From contig NZ_LHUR01000023.1 in NCBI RefSeq assembly GCF_001263795.1, positions 28,148 to 92,147 of the forward strand: DNA of 64,000 nucleotides. Reading direction: 5' to 3'. Both the position numbers and the translations under genes were made by a program. Within the stretch, counting starts at the first letter, position 1. The number at the start of each line of letters is the position of its first letter. Under the pieces are notes generated by a model, which saw nothing but the letters and a program-made list of their open reading frames with translations, was not told the origin of the DNA and ran no database searches. Source of the DNA: Clostridium homopropionicum DSM 5847. GTDB lineage: Bacteria > Bacillota > Clostridia > Clostridiales > Clostridiaceae. Shown one piece after another: positions 34,152 to 43,737 of the stretch.

Positions 34152-35084
34152 TTATTTTAAGCTAACATATATTTTTTCCAAATTATCTTTCATACTTTCA
34201 AGATAATTCTTGTTATCCTCTTTAGTTTCCAAAGTGTATATGCTTTCTACCTTAGCTCCTATTTCACTGGCTAAAGCTTCGGAAACCTTAGGACTCACAT
34301 TTCCCTCTGAAAAAATAGTTTTTACATTATTTTTTCTAGCATAATCCACAAGTTCCTTTAATTTTTTAGCACTGGGTTCTCCTTCTGAAAACATATTTTC
34401 TACACTATTTTGTTGTAGATTAAAATCTCTGCAAATGTATGCAAAGGCTTCATGACCTGTAACAAAATTTTTGTTTTTAACTTCCTTAAATTTTTTATCG
34501 TATTCATTAAAAAGATTGTCTAGCTTACTAGCAAAATCCTTATAATTATTTTCATAGAATTCCTTATTTGCAGCATCTGCTTTTATCAAAGCTTCTTTTA
34601 TATTATTTGCCTCAACCTTTGCTTCCTTTAAACTGAGCCAAATGTGGGGATCATATTCACCATGGGTACCTTCCTCTTCCTCAGAAGTTTTAATAAAATT
34701 ACCTCCTTTTGAAGCTTTAACTATTATAACATCCTTGTTTTCAATAGTTTTTAATACCTTCTCTGCCCAAGGCTCCATTCCAAGACCATTATATACAAAT
34801 ATTTTTCCTTTATTTATGTTCTCTAAATCTTTAGCCTTTGGTTCAAATTCATGAGGTTCAATGCCTCCAGATACTATACTTGTTACTGTGATTTTATCCT
34901 TGCCAACGGCCTCAGCAAATTCTTTTAAGGGATTAAAACTAACAACTACCTCTATTTTATCTCCTTTAGAGTTATTATTATCCTTAGTTTTTGTGGATAC
35001 TTCGCTGTAATCTTTATTGCCGCAAGCTGATAAAGAAATAATCATTATAAAAATCGTAAAAAAGGCAATAATTTTCCTATACAT
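34152..35084 (-). CDS. znuA: Zinc ABC transporter substrate-binding lipoprotein
   Basis: A 310-aa cluster A-I binding protein. MYRKIIAFFTIFIMIISLSACG is a lipoprotein signal. VSFNPLKEFAEAVGKDKITV and SGGIEPHEFEPKAKDL hold the first His ligand; EEEEGTHGEYDPHIWLSL is a short acidic/His loop plus the second; TGHEAFAYICRDF holds the third. The loop favours zinc over manganese. It captures metal outside the cell for the ZnuB/ZnuC importer encoded divergently. A TTGACA-17-TATTAT promoter with an overlapping palindrome precedes it. Confidence 0.85.
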   Translation of the reverse strand: MYRKIIAFFTIFIMIISLSACGNKDYSEVSTKTKDNNNSKGDKIEVVVSFNPLKEFAEAVGKDKITVTSIVSGGIEPHEFEPKAKDLENINKGKIFVYNGLGMEPWAEKVLKTIENKDVIIVKASKGGNFIKTSEEEEGTHGEYDPHIWLSLKEAKVEANNIKEALIKADAANKEFYENNYKDFASKLDNLFNEYDKKFKEVKNKNFVTGHEAFAYICRDFNLQQNSVENMFSEGEPSAKKLKELVDYARKNNVKTIFSEGNVSPKVSEALASEIGAKVESIYTLETKEDNKNYLESMKDNLEKIYVSLK

Positions 35085-35105
35085 TGTTTCACTCCTTTTA
35101 TTTAT

Positions 35106-35158
35106 TGCAAACTATTTGCATTTAGGTATATAATAATCTTAAATTTTTCTTTTGTCAA
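35106..35158 (-). promoter_or_regulatory. znuA promoter with candidate Zur operator
   Basis: Minus strand TTGACA (35153-35158), 17 bases, TATTAT (35130-35135). Just downstream is the perfect 6-3-6 palindrome TGCAAA-CTA-TTTGCA (35106-35120), suitably placed for repression. Confidence 0.65.
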
Positions 35159-35177
35159 TGGTTTTATGTAACTAAAT

Positions 35178-35186
35178 TGATATAAT
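35178..35186 (+). promoter_or_regulatory. Extended -10 promoter of znuCB
   Basis: TGATATAAT (35178-35186) is an extended -10; no good -35 is seen. It lies back-to-back with the znuA promoter. Confidence 0.5.
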
Positions 35187-35215
35187 GTAAATATATTACT
35201 TTCGGAGGTTCTTTA

Positions 35216-35887
35216 ATGGTTGAAATTAAAAATATGTGTTTTTCCTATAATGGAGTATGTCCATTTATTTTAAATAATATTAATCTAAATATAAAAAAAG
35301 GTGACTATCTATCTATACTTGGGGAAAATGGAAGCGGAAAAAGCACCTTAATTAAGATTATCTTAAAAATATTAAAGCCTACAAGTGGAACTATATCTAT
35401 AAAAACAGATAGAATAGGTTATGTATCTCAGAGATTTGAAAATTTTAATTCTCAATTTCCTATTACTGTTTTTGAAGTATTAAATTTTCACAGAAAAGCT
35501 TTAAGAATAAAAGACATAGAGTATGTTTATAAAAGCTTAAAATTTGTTCATATGGAGAAATTCGCAAAGGAACTAATTAGTAATTTATCTGGTGGTCAAA
35601 TGCAAAAGATATTTATTGCTAGAGCTCTTATGGGTGAACCAGAACTTATAATACTAGATGAACCTTCCACTGGCCTTGATTCTAGTAGTCAAAATGATTT
35701 ATACAAAGTAATTAAACATTTAAATACTCATTTAGGTATCACAATAATATCTATTGAACACAATCTAAAAGTTGCCTTAACAAACTCTAATTCCATATTA
35801 GAGCTTATGGATGGTACTGGTACAATTCATTCTACAAAGGACTACAGTATGAAGTTTCAGGAGGTAAGTCTCAATGCTACAGTATAA
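35216..35887 (+). CDS. znuC: Zinc ABC transporter ATP-binding protein
   Basis: A 223-aa ABC ATPase with Walker A GENGSGKST (residues about 36-44), Q-loop YVSQRF, signature LSGGQ (about 125), Walker B LIILDEPSTGLD and H-loop ISIEHN. It powers metal import with the permease encoded just downstream. ATG 35216 follows CGGAGG. The next gene starts 14 bases inside its end, so they are coupled. Confidence 0.9.
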   Translation: MVEIKNMCFSYNGVCPFILNNINLNIKKGDYLSILGENGSGKSTLIKIILKILKPTSGTISIKTDRIGYVSQRFENFNSQFPITVFEVLNFHRKALRIKDIEYVYKSLKFVHMEKFAKELISNLSGGQMQKIFIARALMGEPELIILDEPSTGLDSSSQNDLYKVIKHLNTHLGITIISIEHNLKVALTNSNSILELMDGTGTIHSTKDYSMKFQEVSLNATV

Positions 35888-36692
35888 TTTTATGCAAAAT
35901 GCTCTAATGGTATCGGTACTTATTTCAATCCTCTGTCCTTTCATTGGAGTTTTCTTAGTCTTAAGAAGACATTCAATGATGGGAGACACCTTAGCTCACA
36001 GCTCTTTTGCTGGTGTTGCACTAGGAATTATGCTTAATTTTAACCCTATAATTAGCTCTTTTATATTTACATCCATATGTGGTTTTTTAATAGAACTTAT
36101 GAGAAACTATTACAAAAAATATGCTGAACTAATACTAGTAATAACCTTAACCTTAAGTGTAGGTATTGCGATAACTATAATTAGTGCTGGAAATATAGAC
36201 GCAAGTATAAATACCTACCTATTTGGTAGTATACTTACTGTTTCAAAGCAAGAACTGATGACTGTATTTATTCTCAGTATAATAACCGTTATAACTCTCA
36301 TAGGTCTATATGATAAGCTTGTATACATAACCTTTGATGAAGAAGGGGCTAAAATAGCTGGTATAAAAGTAACTTTAATAAATTATATCTTTGCTCTTCT
36401 TGTAGGAGCCACCATATCTGTATCCATAAGGATAATAGGTATTCTTGTTTTATCTTCTATGCTAGCAGTACCTGTAGCTACAGCCCTTCAGCTAAAAAAG
36501 AGCTTTAAGCTGACATTGACTTTCTCAATAGTTTTCGGCTTCATAGATGTACTAGTAGGACTTATTTCTTCTTATTATATAAATAGTGCTCCTGGTGGTA
36601 CCATAGCCTTAACCTCTGTATTTATGTTAGTTTTAGTAATAGTTTTTAAAAAATTATTTATGCTAAGCAAAAAAAGAGATTGCATTTGTTAG
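35874..36692 (+). CDS. znuB: Zinc ABC transporter permease
   Basis: A 272-aa membrane protein of the ABC-3 family with about eight helices. Family signatures are LVLRRHSMMGDTLAHSSFAG near the N-terminus and GTIALTSVFMLVLV near the end. It forms the channel for ZnuA-delivered metal. ATG 35874 follows AGGAGG within the 3' end of znuC. A two-way terminator overlaps its stop. Confidence 0.9.
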   Translation: MLQYNFMQNALMVSVLISILCPFIGVFLVLRRHSMMGDTLAHSSFAGVALGIMLNFNPIISSFIFTSICGFLIELMRNYYKKYAELILVITLTLSVGIAITIISAGNIDASINTYLFGSILTVSKQELMTVFILSIITVITLIGLYDKLVYITFDEEGAKIAGIKVTLINYIFALLVGATISVSIRIIGILVLSSMLAVPVATALQLKKSFKLTLTFSIVFGFIDVLVGLISSYYINSAPGGTIALTSVFMLVLVIVFKKLFMLSKKRDCIC

Positions 36693-36712
36693 AGTGCAAT
36701 CTCTTTTTATTT
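36675..36712. terminator. Bidirectional terminator between znuB and tadA
   Basis: AGAGATTGCA (36675-36684) / TGCAATCTCT (36695-36704) with A and T runs on both sides. Confidence 0.85.
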
Positions 36713-36731
36713 TATACTCAATATTGTATTA

Positions 36732-37172
36732 TCATCTTTTACTCAGAAAAAATTTCTTCAAAATTTCTGCACATTCATCTTTATACATCCATACCACATC
36801 AATCATACTACTTAATGCTTCACTTTGTACCATATTAATAACTGAACCGCAGCACCCAGCTACAGGATCAAATGTTCCTATATAAAGCTTTCTTATTCTT
36901 GATTGTATTATAGCTCCAGCACACATAGGGCAAGGTTCTAAGGTAACATACATCTCACACCCATTTAATCTCCAATCCCCTAAAACTTCTGCTGCTTTTT
37001 TTATTGCTAAAATTTCAGCATGGGCAGTTGGATCTTTAAGAATTTCCCTTAGATTGTGAGCAGATGCAATTATTTTATTATCTTTCACAATAACTGCTCC
37101 TACGGGAACTTCCTTTAGTCTTTCAGCTATTTTAGCCTCCTCTAAGGCTTTATCCATAAAAGCTTCTTTCAT
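36732..37172 (-). CDS. tadA: tRNA adenosine(34) deaminase
   Basis: A 146-aa zinc deaminase from ATG 37172 (AAGGAG seven bases before; a longer frame to 37253 overlaps the upstream gene). Catalytic HAE is at 51-53 and zinc-binding PCPMC at 80-84. It converts A34 to inosine in tRNA-Arg(ACG), whose gene is in this same window (55598-55674). It lies 22 bases downstream of the EAL/HDOD gene. Confidence 0.95.
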   Translation of the reverse strand: MKEAFMDKALEEAKIAERLKEVPVGAVIVKDNKIIASAHNLREILKDPTAHAEILAIKKAAEVLGDWRLNGCEMYVTLEPCPMCAGAIIQSRIRKLYIGTFDPVAGCCGSVINMVQSEALSSMIDVVWMYKDECAEILKKFFLSKR

Positions 37173-37194
37173 AAATAAACTCCTTAATATTATA

Positions 37195-38400
37195 TTAAAC
37201 TTCTTTTGCCCATTGAATAGCATCAATATATGCTCTAGGTAGACATTTCTCATCTAACTTAAGCTCTTTAGCTATTGAAAAAACCTTAGTCCATTGCCCT
37301 TTTTCATAAGAAATAACTAAATTTAATATTTTAGAATAAATATTAACTCTTTCCCCTAGTAATGCTTCCTTTACATCAGGCAGTATTAATAGTTCATTTA
37401 GTATTTCATACATTGGTCTATCTAAAATTACATCCATCATTGATAGCATTCCAGTTAAATAACCATGAAAAGCCTTTTCCTTTAAATCAATTGCCTCAAA
37501 AATCAATTCTGAAAATCTAGCCCTAGTTAAAGTATTTACTGTTATAATTTCTGGTTTGTCTTCTCCAATAGTATTTACTACAATAAAATACAGCCATCTT
37601 TTTACTTCTTCTTCTCCAAGCAATGCAGCGGCTTGATTCAATGAGGTTATTCTACTTTTAAAACCAAAGTTCGCAGAATTTATGAGCTTCAAGAATTTAT
37701 AAGATAGAGCTATATCCCTTTTTATTAAATTGATTAAATTATCCATAGAAAAGTGTTCTTTATTTAGCTCTCTAAGAATTTTAAGATTAACCAGTTTGTT
37801 TTCTGGAATCATTTTTTCAGAAACTATTAAAGGTTTACTAAAATAATATCCTTGAAAATAGGAATATCCAAAAGCAACTGCCTGTTTAAATTCTTCAACA
37901 GTTTCAACCTTTTCTGCTAAGAATTTTATATTTTTATTTTTTACTAACTCAATTATTCTCTTTCTCTCATAACCCTTAGTTATCGTAAAATCAACTTTAA
38001 TAATATCTGCTATCTTCAGTAAATTAATATATTTTGAATTAAAAACGAAATCATCTAAAGCCAAGATAAAGCCTTTATTTTTTAGACTTTTACAAACATT
38101 AAATATTTCTTCAGTAGGTTCTACATTTTCTAATACTTCTATAACTATAAGTTTAGGAGACAGTATATCTACTACATCAGATTTTAGGATTTTTTCAGTA
38201 AAATTAATAAAAGCTTTTTTGTTACCTACTATTTTATCTATGCCAATATTAATAAAGCTATTATTTATCACTTCTAATGTTGCTTTATCTCCATCTGAAT
38301 TTGAAAAACTATTATTCATACTGCTTCTAAATAGTAACTCATATGCAATAACCTTATTATTCTTATCTAAAATAGGCTGCCTTGCTACAAATACCTCCAT
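37195..38400 (-). CDS. EAL-like/HDOD signalling protein (YuxH type)
   Basis: 401 aa from ATG 38400 after GAGGTGGAG. The N-terminal half has an EAL fold but reads YELLFR where active phosphodiesterases have E(A/V)L. ALDDF and FLAEKVET are kept, so c-di-GMP hydrolysis may be lost. The C-terminal half is an HDOD domain (INLIKRDIALSYKFLKLINSANF). The family is linked to c-di-GMP and motility signalling, without a firm mechanism. The only other c-di-GMP gene here is the GGDEF protein at 16069. Confidence 0.87.
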   Translation of the reverse strand: MEVFVARQPILDKNNKVIAYELLFRSSMNNSFSNSDGDKATLEVINNSFINIGIDKIVGNKKAFINFTEKILKSDVVDILSPKLIVIEVLENVEPTEEIFNVCKSLKNKGFILALDDFVFNSKYINLLKIADIIKVDFTITKGYERKRIIELVKNKNIKFLAEKVETVEEFKQAVAFGYSYFQGYYFSKPLIVSEKMIPENKLVNLKILRELNKEHFSMDNLINLIKRDIALSYKFLKLINSANFGFKSRITSLNQAAALLGEEEVKRWLYFIVVNTIGEDKPEIITVNTLTRARFSELIFEAIDLKEKAFHGYLTGMLSMMDVILDRPMYEILNELLILPDVKEALLGERVNIYSKILNLVISYEKGQWTKVFSIAKELKLDEKCLPRAYIDAIQWAKEV

Positions 38401-38476
38401 AAGCTCCACCTCATAAGTATATACTAAATTATGTATATACTCTGATTATAGCAATTGCAATAATTTAGTCAACTAA

Positions 38477-38512
38477 AAAGCCATCTAAGAATGTATCTTA
38501 GATGGCTTTTTT
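38477..38512 (-). terminator. Terminator after tRNA-Arg(CCT)
   Basis: AAAGCCATCTAAGA (38477-38490) / TCTTAGATGGCTTT (38496-38509), symmetrical with T runs on both strands. Confidence 0.85.
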
Positions 38513-38525
38513 AATGCTTTAAATC

Positions 38526-38602
38526 TGGTGCACCCGAAGGGAGTCGAACCCCCGGCCTTCCCCTTAGGAGGGGGACGCTCTATCCTACTGAGCTACGAGT
38601 GC
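38526..38602 (-). tRNA. tRNA-Arg(CCT)
   Basis: GCACTCGTAGCTCAGT at the 5' end, TCCCC-CTCCTAA-GGGGA anticodon arm (CCT), GGTTCGACTCC T-arm and encoded CCA. Confidence 0.95.
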
Positions 38603-38808
38603 TTATTAAGTTTTACCATAATATTTTATTGCAGTTTAGCAGTAATGTCAACCTGCATTTTTTTATACTATTTTTAATATTTCTAAACTTTCACATATTT
38701 AAAATTTATATTAACTTTATACATATCTATTTATAAACAATATTGTTAGAAGTATAATGTACATATAAGGTAATATATCCCTTTAAAAATAAAAGGAGGG
38801 TAATTAAT

Positions 38809-39114
38809 ATGTTAGATGAATTAAAAAAGATATTTCTAGTTGGAATTGGCTCTGCCGCTTATACTTATGAAAAAGCTGCGGAATTAGTTGATGAGCTAGT
38901 TGAAAAAGGAAAACTTTCCATCGATGAAGGGAAGGAACTTTCTCAAGAGCTTAGAGCAAATCTTATTGATAAAACAAAAGAAGCTACTGAGAAATATAAG
39001 CCTCTAACAAAGGAAGATATGAAAGAACTTTTATCCCAAATGAATTTAGCAACTAAAGATGAAATTGAAGAACTTAAAAAAAGACTAGATAAATTAGAAA
39101 ACAAAAGTGAATAA
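38809..39114 (+). CDS. Phasin-like small protein, 101 aa
   Basis: MLDELKKIFLVGIGSAAYTYEKAAELVDELVEKG resembles phasin/PhaR-like small proteins that coat granules. The C-terminal 35 residues form a coiled coil (ATKDEIEELKKRLDKLE). In clostridia this protein is often next to an AarF/UbiB-type gene, as here, without PHB synthesis genes, so the granule role is doubtful. AGGAGG precedes the ATG and a terminator follows. Confidence 0.8.
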   Translation: MLDELKKIFLVGIGSAAYTYEKAAELVDELVEKGKLSIDEGKELSQELRANLIDKTKEATEKYKPLTKEDMKELLSQMNLATKDEIEELKKRLDKLENKSE

Positions 39115-39130
39115 TATATATAATCCTTAC

Positions 39131-39160
39131 AAAGCCCTAACATAAGTTTAGGGCTTTTAT
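39131..39160 (+). terminator. Terminator after the phasin-like gene
   Basis: AAAGCCCTAA (39131-39140) / TTTAGGGCTTT (39147-39157). Confidence 0.8.
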
Positions 39161-39183
39161 CTAATACAAAAGAGAGGTATCCT

Positions 39184-40785
39184 ATGTCTAAAAATTCTGT
39201 ACAAAGATTTAGAGAAATAGTTAAAACCTTGGCCTTCTACGGCTTTGGTTCCATTGTAGATAGTAAAATTAAAAATGAAAAAACTGCTGCTGTAAATCTT
39301 CGAAAGGCCTTTGAAGATTTAGGACCAACCTTTATAAAAATTGGCCAGATTTTAAGCACAAGGCCGGATATATTGCCAAATCAATATATAGAAGAACTAT
39401 CAAAGCTTCAAGATAATGTAGTTCAAGAACCTTTTGAAAACATAGTTAAAGTTTTTCAAGAAGAATTTAATATGACTATTGAAGATGCCTTTAAAAGTTT
39501 TAATAAAGCTCCTCTTGCCTCTGCATCTATGGCACAAGTACACGAAGCAACCTTAAAAACTGGAGAAAAAGTTATAGTTAAGGTTCAGAGACCAGGAATA
39601 TGTGAAAAAATGTCTCAGGATATTTCAATACTTTATAAAATATCAAAACTTACAAAGGCTAGATTCAGTGATACCCTCATAGACCTGGAAGAAGCTATAG
39701 ACGAGCTTAAGTTTGCTGCGGAACAAGAATTAGATTTTGAAAATGAAGCTAAAAATCTAGAGACTTTCGCTAACCTCAATAAAGATGTAGCATTTGTATC
39801 TTATCCTTATGTTATTAGTAGATTTTCAACAAAAAAAGTAATAACTATGACAAAGATAGAAGGTATTAAAATTACCAACCTAAAAAAACTAAAAGAAGCT
39901 GGTTATAACTTGGACGACATTGGTCATAAGCTAGCCTTATCCTTTTGTAAACAAATATTTGAAGATGGCTTCTTTCACGGTGATCCGCATCCTGGTAATT
40001 TAATAATAAGTTCTGGTAAAATCTGTTTTATAGATTTTGGAATGGCTGGAACTATATCAAAAGCCCTAAAAGTTGCTTTAAATGAAATGATGTTTGCAAT
40101 TGCCTATAAGGATATAAATAAGCTTATTACTCTTCTTATGTCCATTGGAATAAAGAAAGGACATGTAAATAGAAATAAACTTTTCGAGGATATTGACTAT
40201 CTTTTGGATAGTTATTTATCTGCTTCTCTTGCAAACATAAAGATTTCAGCTTTATTAGAAGATCTTTTTAATGTTGCAAAAAATAATAATTTAAGGCTTC
40301 CAAAGGATTTTACCCTTCTTATACGATCCTTAATTATTGCAGAAGGGGTTGTTGTAAAACTATCGCCAGATACACAAATATTAGATATTATAATATCCTA
40401 TGTTAAAAATAATAATGAATTTTCTATATTAAAAAATTTTAATTTCAATGAATCCTTGATTAGGGTTATAAACTTTGGACGTGATTCTTCAAGACTTCCT
40501 ACTAAAGTAATTGAGCTTTGTGATAGTATAATGCAGGGAAGAGCAAAGATTCAATTGGAGCACAAAGATTTAAATAAAAATGTAAATGAACTTAACAAAA
40601 TGATCAATAGAATGGTTATTGGCCTTGTTATATCTTCAATGATAATAGCATCCTCTTTAATACTAAATACAAACATTGGTCCAAAGTATGCTAATATATC
40701 AATAATCGGCTTAGTTGGATATGGAATAGCAGCCTTTATGGGTTTTTGGCTATTAATATCAATAATACGTTCAGGTAAGATATGA
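39184..40785 (+). CDS. AarF/UbiB/ABC1-family atypical kinase
   Basis: A 533-aa protein. KxGQ region: FIKIGQILSTRPDILP (family hallmark, about residue 50). The Ala-rich loop ASASMAQVHEATLK and Lys in KVIVKVQRPG follow. Catalytic DGFFHGDPHPGNL and metal-binding CFIDFGMAG are intact. Two membrane helices end the protein (about 478-500 and 505-528). In ubiquinone makers the family supports quinone synthesis; in an anaerobic clostridium the substrate is unknown. Start ATG follows AGAGAGG. Confidence 0.92.
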   Translation: MSKNSVQRFREIVKTLAFYGFGSIVDSKIKNEKTAAVNLRKAFEDLGPTFIKIGQILSTRPDILPNQYIEELSKLQDNVVQEPFENIVKVFQEEFNMTIEDAFKSFNKAPLASASMAQVHEATLKTGEKVIVKVQRPGICEKMSQDISILYKISKLTKARFSDTLIDLEEAIDELKFAAEQELDFENEAKNLETFANLNKDVAFVSYPYVISRFSTKKVITMTKIEGIKITNLKKLKEAGYNLDDIGHKLALSFCKQIFEDGFFHGDPHPGNLIISSGKICFIDFGMAGTISKALKVALNEMMFAIAYKDINKLITLLMSIGIKKGHVNRNKLFEDIDYLLDSYLSASLANIKISALLEDLFNVAKNNNLRLPKDFTLLIRSLIIAEGVVVKLSPDTQILDIIISYVKNNNEFSILKNFNFNESLIRVINFGRDSSRLPTKVIELCDSIMQGRAKIQLEHKDLNKNVNELNKMINRMVIGLVISSMIIASSLILNTNIGPKYANISIIGLVGYGIAAFMGFWLLISIIRSGKI

Positions 40786-40820
40786 AAAAGAGATGCAAAC
40801 TATTGTGCATCCCTTTTTTA
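40786..40820. terminator. Bidirectional terminator
   Basis: AAAGAGATGCA / TGCATCCCTTT with one mismatch, then TTTT, between two convergent stops. Confidence 0.75.
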
Positions 40821-43571
40821 TTATGCTACTACTTCTCTTTTTTCTCTTATCTTTTCTTGAATTTTATCTGCATGTCCTTTCATAATTACGGATATTATTA
40901 AAAATATTATCATTATTACTGCAAGAACCACTATATTATATGTCAGTGCAGAATAATCCACTCCAGAAATTATCTCTCTAAGTCCACCTGTAGCATAGGT
41001 GAAAGGCATAATAGGATTTAAGACTTTAAAAAACTTAGGAACAACTTCTAATGGGAAGGTTCCTCCTGATGAGGTCAATTGCAATATTAATAGTACTATA
41101 GCCAGTAGTCTTCCTGCCTGCCCAAGTAAAAATACAAGGCTTTGTATTATAGCAATAAATACAAAGGATAAGAAAACATTAAACAATATATACAATGGTA
41201 TATTAGCTGGTCTTAAGCCTAACATCAATACTACCACACTTGCTAATAAAGCTTGAAGCACTCCTATAAATCCATAAGATAAAAATTTACCAATTACTAT
41301 TGAAGCTGGCTTTGCATCTAAATCTTCATCTACTTTATCTGTTATTATAAAGAACATCATAAGTGCTCCTACCCATAAAGATAATGGTATAAAATACGGA
41401 GTAAATCCTGTTCCATAATTAGGAACTTTATTAATTGGAGCTTCCTTTAATAATAAAGGCTCTGATACAAAATCTCCCATACTATCACTGCTCACTTTAA
41501 GCTTATCATTTAGGTCATTAGAGCCATCAGCTAATTTATCGCTTAATTCTTTTGAACCATCGTAAAGTTTATTTACTCCACTTTCAAGTTCAGGAAGTTT
41601 TCCATTTAATTCTTTTAGACCTCCATTTAACTGAGATGAACCATTAGCTAAGGCATTTACTCCATATATTAATTCATTTGAAGCACTATATAATTTATCA
41701 ATGCCTCCTCTTAACTCTGGAATTGATGAAATTAATCCCTTTGCCATGGCAATATTATTATCTTGTAAAGCATTTTCAGTAACTTCTAGTATCTTTTCAT
41801 TATCATTTAAGTCTTTTTTCATTTTAAGCAATTGATTAATTAGCTGTGGTGAGTTTTTAACTGAAGCTAATTGCTCTGGTGTCATATTCTTCTCTAAAGC
41901 TTCAAGCATTGGTTTAGCATAAGCTATATCCTTTTGAAGTGCTTCAATCTTTCCTAAAGAAGCTTTAATATCTGTACCTTCCAAAGTTTTTAGTAATCCA
42001 CTAACTGAATTTAAAGTATCTGAATTGGCATCTAGTTCTTGTTTAACCTGAATTAGCTGAGGTAAAGCTGATTTTAAGTATGCCACATTCTCTTCACTTA
42101 AAGCATTCTTTACTCCTTCTATAACAGCAGCATTGTCCTTTAAATCTTTTTGTAAATTACTAAGTTCAGAAATGTTTTTGCTCATATTATTTATTACTAA
42201 AGCAGAGCTTTGCATATTCTTTGAGGTTTCTGTTGTTAAGGTATTATATTCTTCTATTAATCCAACCATTTGCTGTACTTGAGTATCAGTTAAATTAGGA
42301 TTTGTCTTAATTGCCATTTCTAGTTCTTGTTTATGAGCATTTAATTGAGATGAACTAGCTATAAATTTCTCTGATGAAAGCTTTTGTGCTTCTATAAAAT
42401 TATTAACACTATTTAAATCTATTTGTGTTAACTTTGTAGACTCATCCATTATTCCTCTCAATTTATCTGACTGCTGCAGCAAGCTCATTAAAGGAATTAT
42501 CTTATTTGCATCAAGATTTTTTAATGAAGAGGCATCCTTCATTAACTTTGACATATTCTCCATGTTTTTTGAATCTGTAAGCTTATCCATTCCTGGAGTA
42601 TTCATTAATGCCTTTGTTTTATTCATGTCTATTGCTAGAAGATCATTAGTTGTTTTATTTATTAGCCCTAAATTTTCAGCTGTAGCAAGAGCTGGAAGCA
42701 TCTCTAAGGCTGATGTATCTGCATCTTTAAGCACATTAGCATCTTGGATAAGAGTTCTAGCACCATTTATATCCTTATCATTAACTATACCTTTTAGTTC
42801 AGGATGCTTATTAAATTCCGCAGAAGCCTTATCTACTTTTGATTTTAACTGGCCAATTCCATTCCCTAACAAAAGAACATTGCTTTTTAATTGAAGTAAT
42901 CCATTATTTAAATCAGTAGAACCCTCATAGAGCTTTCCAACACCTTTCTCCATTTCGGGAACATTACTCTTTAGTTGTGAAACTCCATCTGTAATTTGAC
43001 TACTTCCATCTGCTGCTTTATTCATTCCATCTTTTATCTCATATAAATTATTAAAGGTAACCTTTGTAAATTCTTCTGAAATACTCTTTATTACTTTATC
43101 CTTTAATTCTAAGGCAACCTTATTATTAATTTGAGCAGCTAAGAAATTTTTCTTTTCATTAGCAATATAGTCTATAGATGCTTTTTCTAATTTTCCATCT
43201 TCTACATCAGTAATTTTTTTTGAAAAATCCTCAGGAATAACAAACACTGCATAGAATTCCTTTCCCTCCAAACCTTTCTTTGCATTTTCTAAATTAGAAA
43301 TAAATTTGAAGCCTAAATCCTCATTCTCTTTTAAACCATCCTCAATATCCTTACCATAGTTAACCTCTTTCGAATCTTTTATGCTTCCCTTATCTAAGTT
43401 AACCACCGCTACAGGCATTTCCTTTAGCTTACTGTATGGATCCCAAAAGGCTGCCAGGTAAAGTAAGCTGTATAGTAGAGGTACAATTATAATTGCAGTA
43501 ACAGATATTCTAATAAACCTATTTCTAAAAATACTAGCTATATCTCTACCAGCTATCTTTAAAAATTTCAA
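40821..43571 (-). CDS. YhgE/Pip-family membrane protein
   Basis: About 916 aa. The preferred start is TTG 43571, as GGGGTGAT just upstream fits the ribosome site (GTG 43580 overlaps it). A first membrane helix (about 20-42) is followed by VVNLDKGS, a YhgE hallmark. Then comes a 550-residue outside region of repeated coiled-coil and GSSQLNGGLKELNGKLP-type helices, and five helices at the C-terminus with an ABC-2-like core. Relatives include phage-infection protein Pip and type VII secretion-linked YueB. A TetR gene lies upstream with a perfect operator between. Confidence 0.9.
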   Translation of the reverse strand: MKFLKIAGRDIASIFRNRFIRISVTAIIIVPLLYSLLYLAAFWDPYSKLKEMPVAVVNLDKGSIKDSKEVNYGKDIEDGLKENEDLGFKFISNLENAKKGLEGKEFYAVFVIPEDFSKKITDVEDGKLEKASIDYIANEKKNFLAAQINNKVALELKDKVIKSISEEFTKVTFNNLYEIKDGMNKAADGSSQITDGVSQLKSNVPEMEKGVGKLYEGSTDLNNGLLQLKSNVLLLGNGIGQLKSKVDKASAEFNKHPELKGIVNDKDINGARTLIQDANVLKDADTSALEMLPALATAENLGLINKTTNDLLAIDMNKTKALMNTPGMDKLTDSKNMENMSKLMKDASSLKNLDANKIIPLMSLLQQSDKLRGIMDESTKLTQIDLNSVNNFIEAQKLSSEKFIASSSQLNAHKQELEMAIKTNPNLTDTQVQQMVGLIEEYNTLTTETSKNMQSSALVINNMSKNISELSNLQKDLKDNAAVIEGVKNALSEENVAYLKSALPQLIQVKQELDANSDTLNSVSGLLKTLEGTDIKASLGKIEALQKDIAYAKPMLEALEKNMTPEQLASVKNSPQLINQLLKMKKDLNDNEKILEVTENALQDNNIAMAKGLISSIPELRGGIDKLYSASNELIYGVNALANGSSQLNGGLKELNGKLPELESGVNKLYDGSKELSDKLADGSNDLNDKLKVSSDSMGDFVSEPLLLKEAPINKVPNYGTGFTPYFIPLSLWVGALMMFFIITDKVDEDLDAKPASIVIGKFLSYGFIGVLQALLASVVVLMLGLRPANIPLYILFNVFLSFVFIAIIQSLVFLLGQAGRLLAIVLLILQLTSSGGTFPLEVVPKFFKVLNPIMPFTYATGGLREIISGVDYSALTYNIVVLAVIMIIFLIISVIMKGHADKIQEKIREKREVVA

Positions 43572-43612
43572 ATTAATCACCCCACTTATAAAATAATTTC
43601 TACGATTTATTT

Positions 43613-43660
43613 ATACTGACCAGTCAGTATATTTATACTCTTTTTTATTTTATAAGTCAA
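43613..43660 (-). promoter_or_regulatory. YhgE-gene promoter and TetR-type operator
   Basis: Minus strand TTGACT (43655-43660), 17 bases, TATAAA (43632-43637). The perfect palindrome ATACTGACCAGTCAGTAT (43613-43630) covers the transcription start and is the usual form of TetR-family operators near YhgE genes. Confidence 0.75.
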
Positions 43661-43737
43661 TGAATAATTTATTAACATTTATCAACATAATAAAAAAAGT
43701 AGAGTACAGCTTTTTTATAGCTTTACTCCACTTAATT

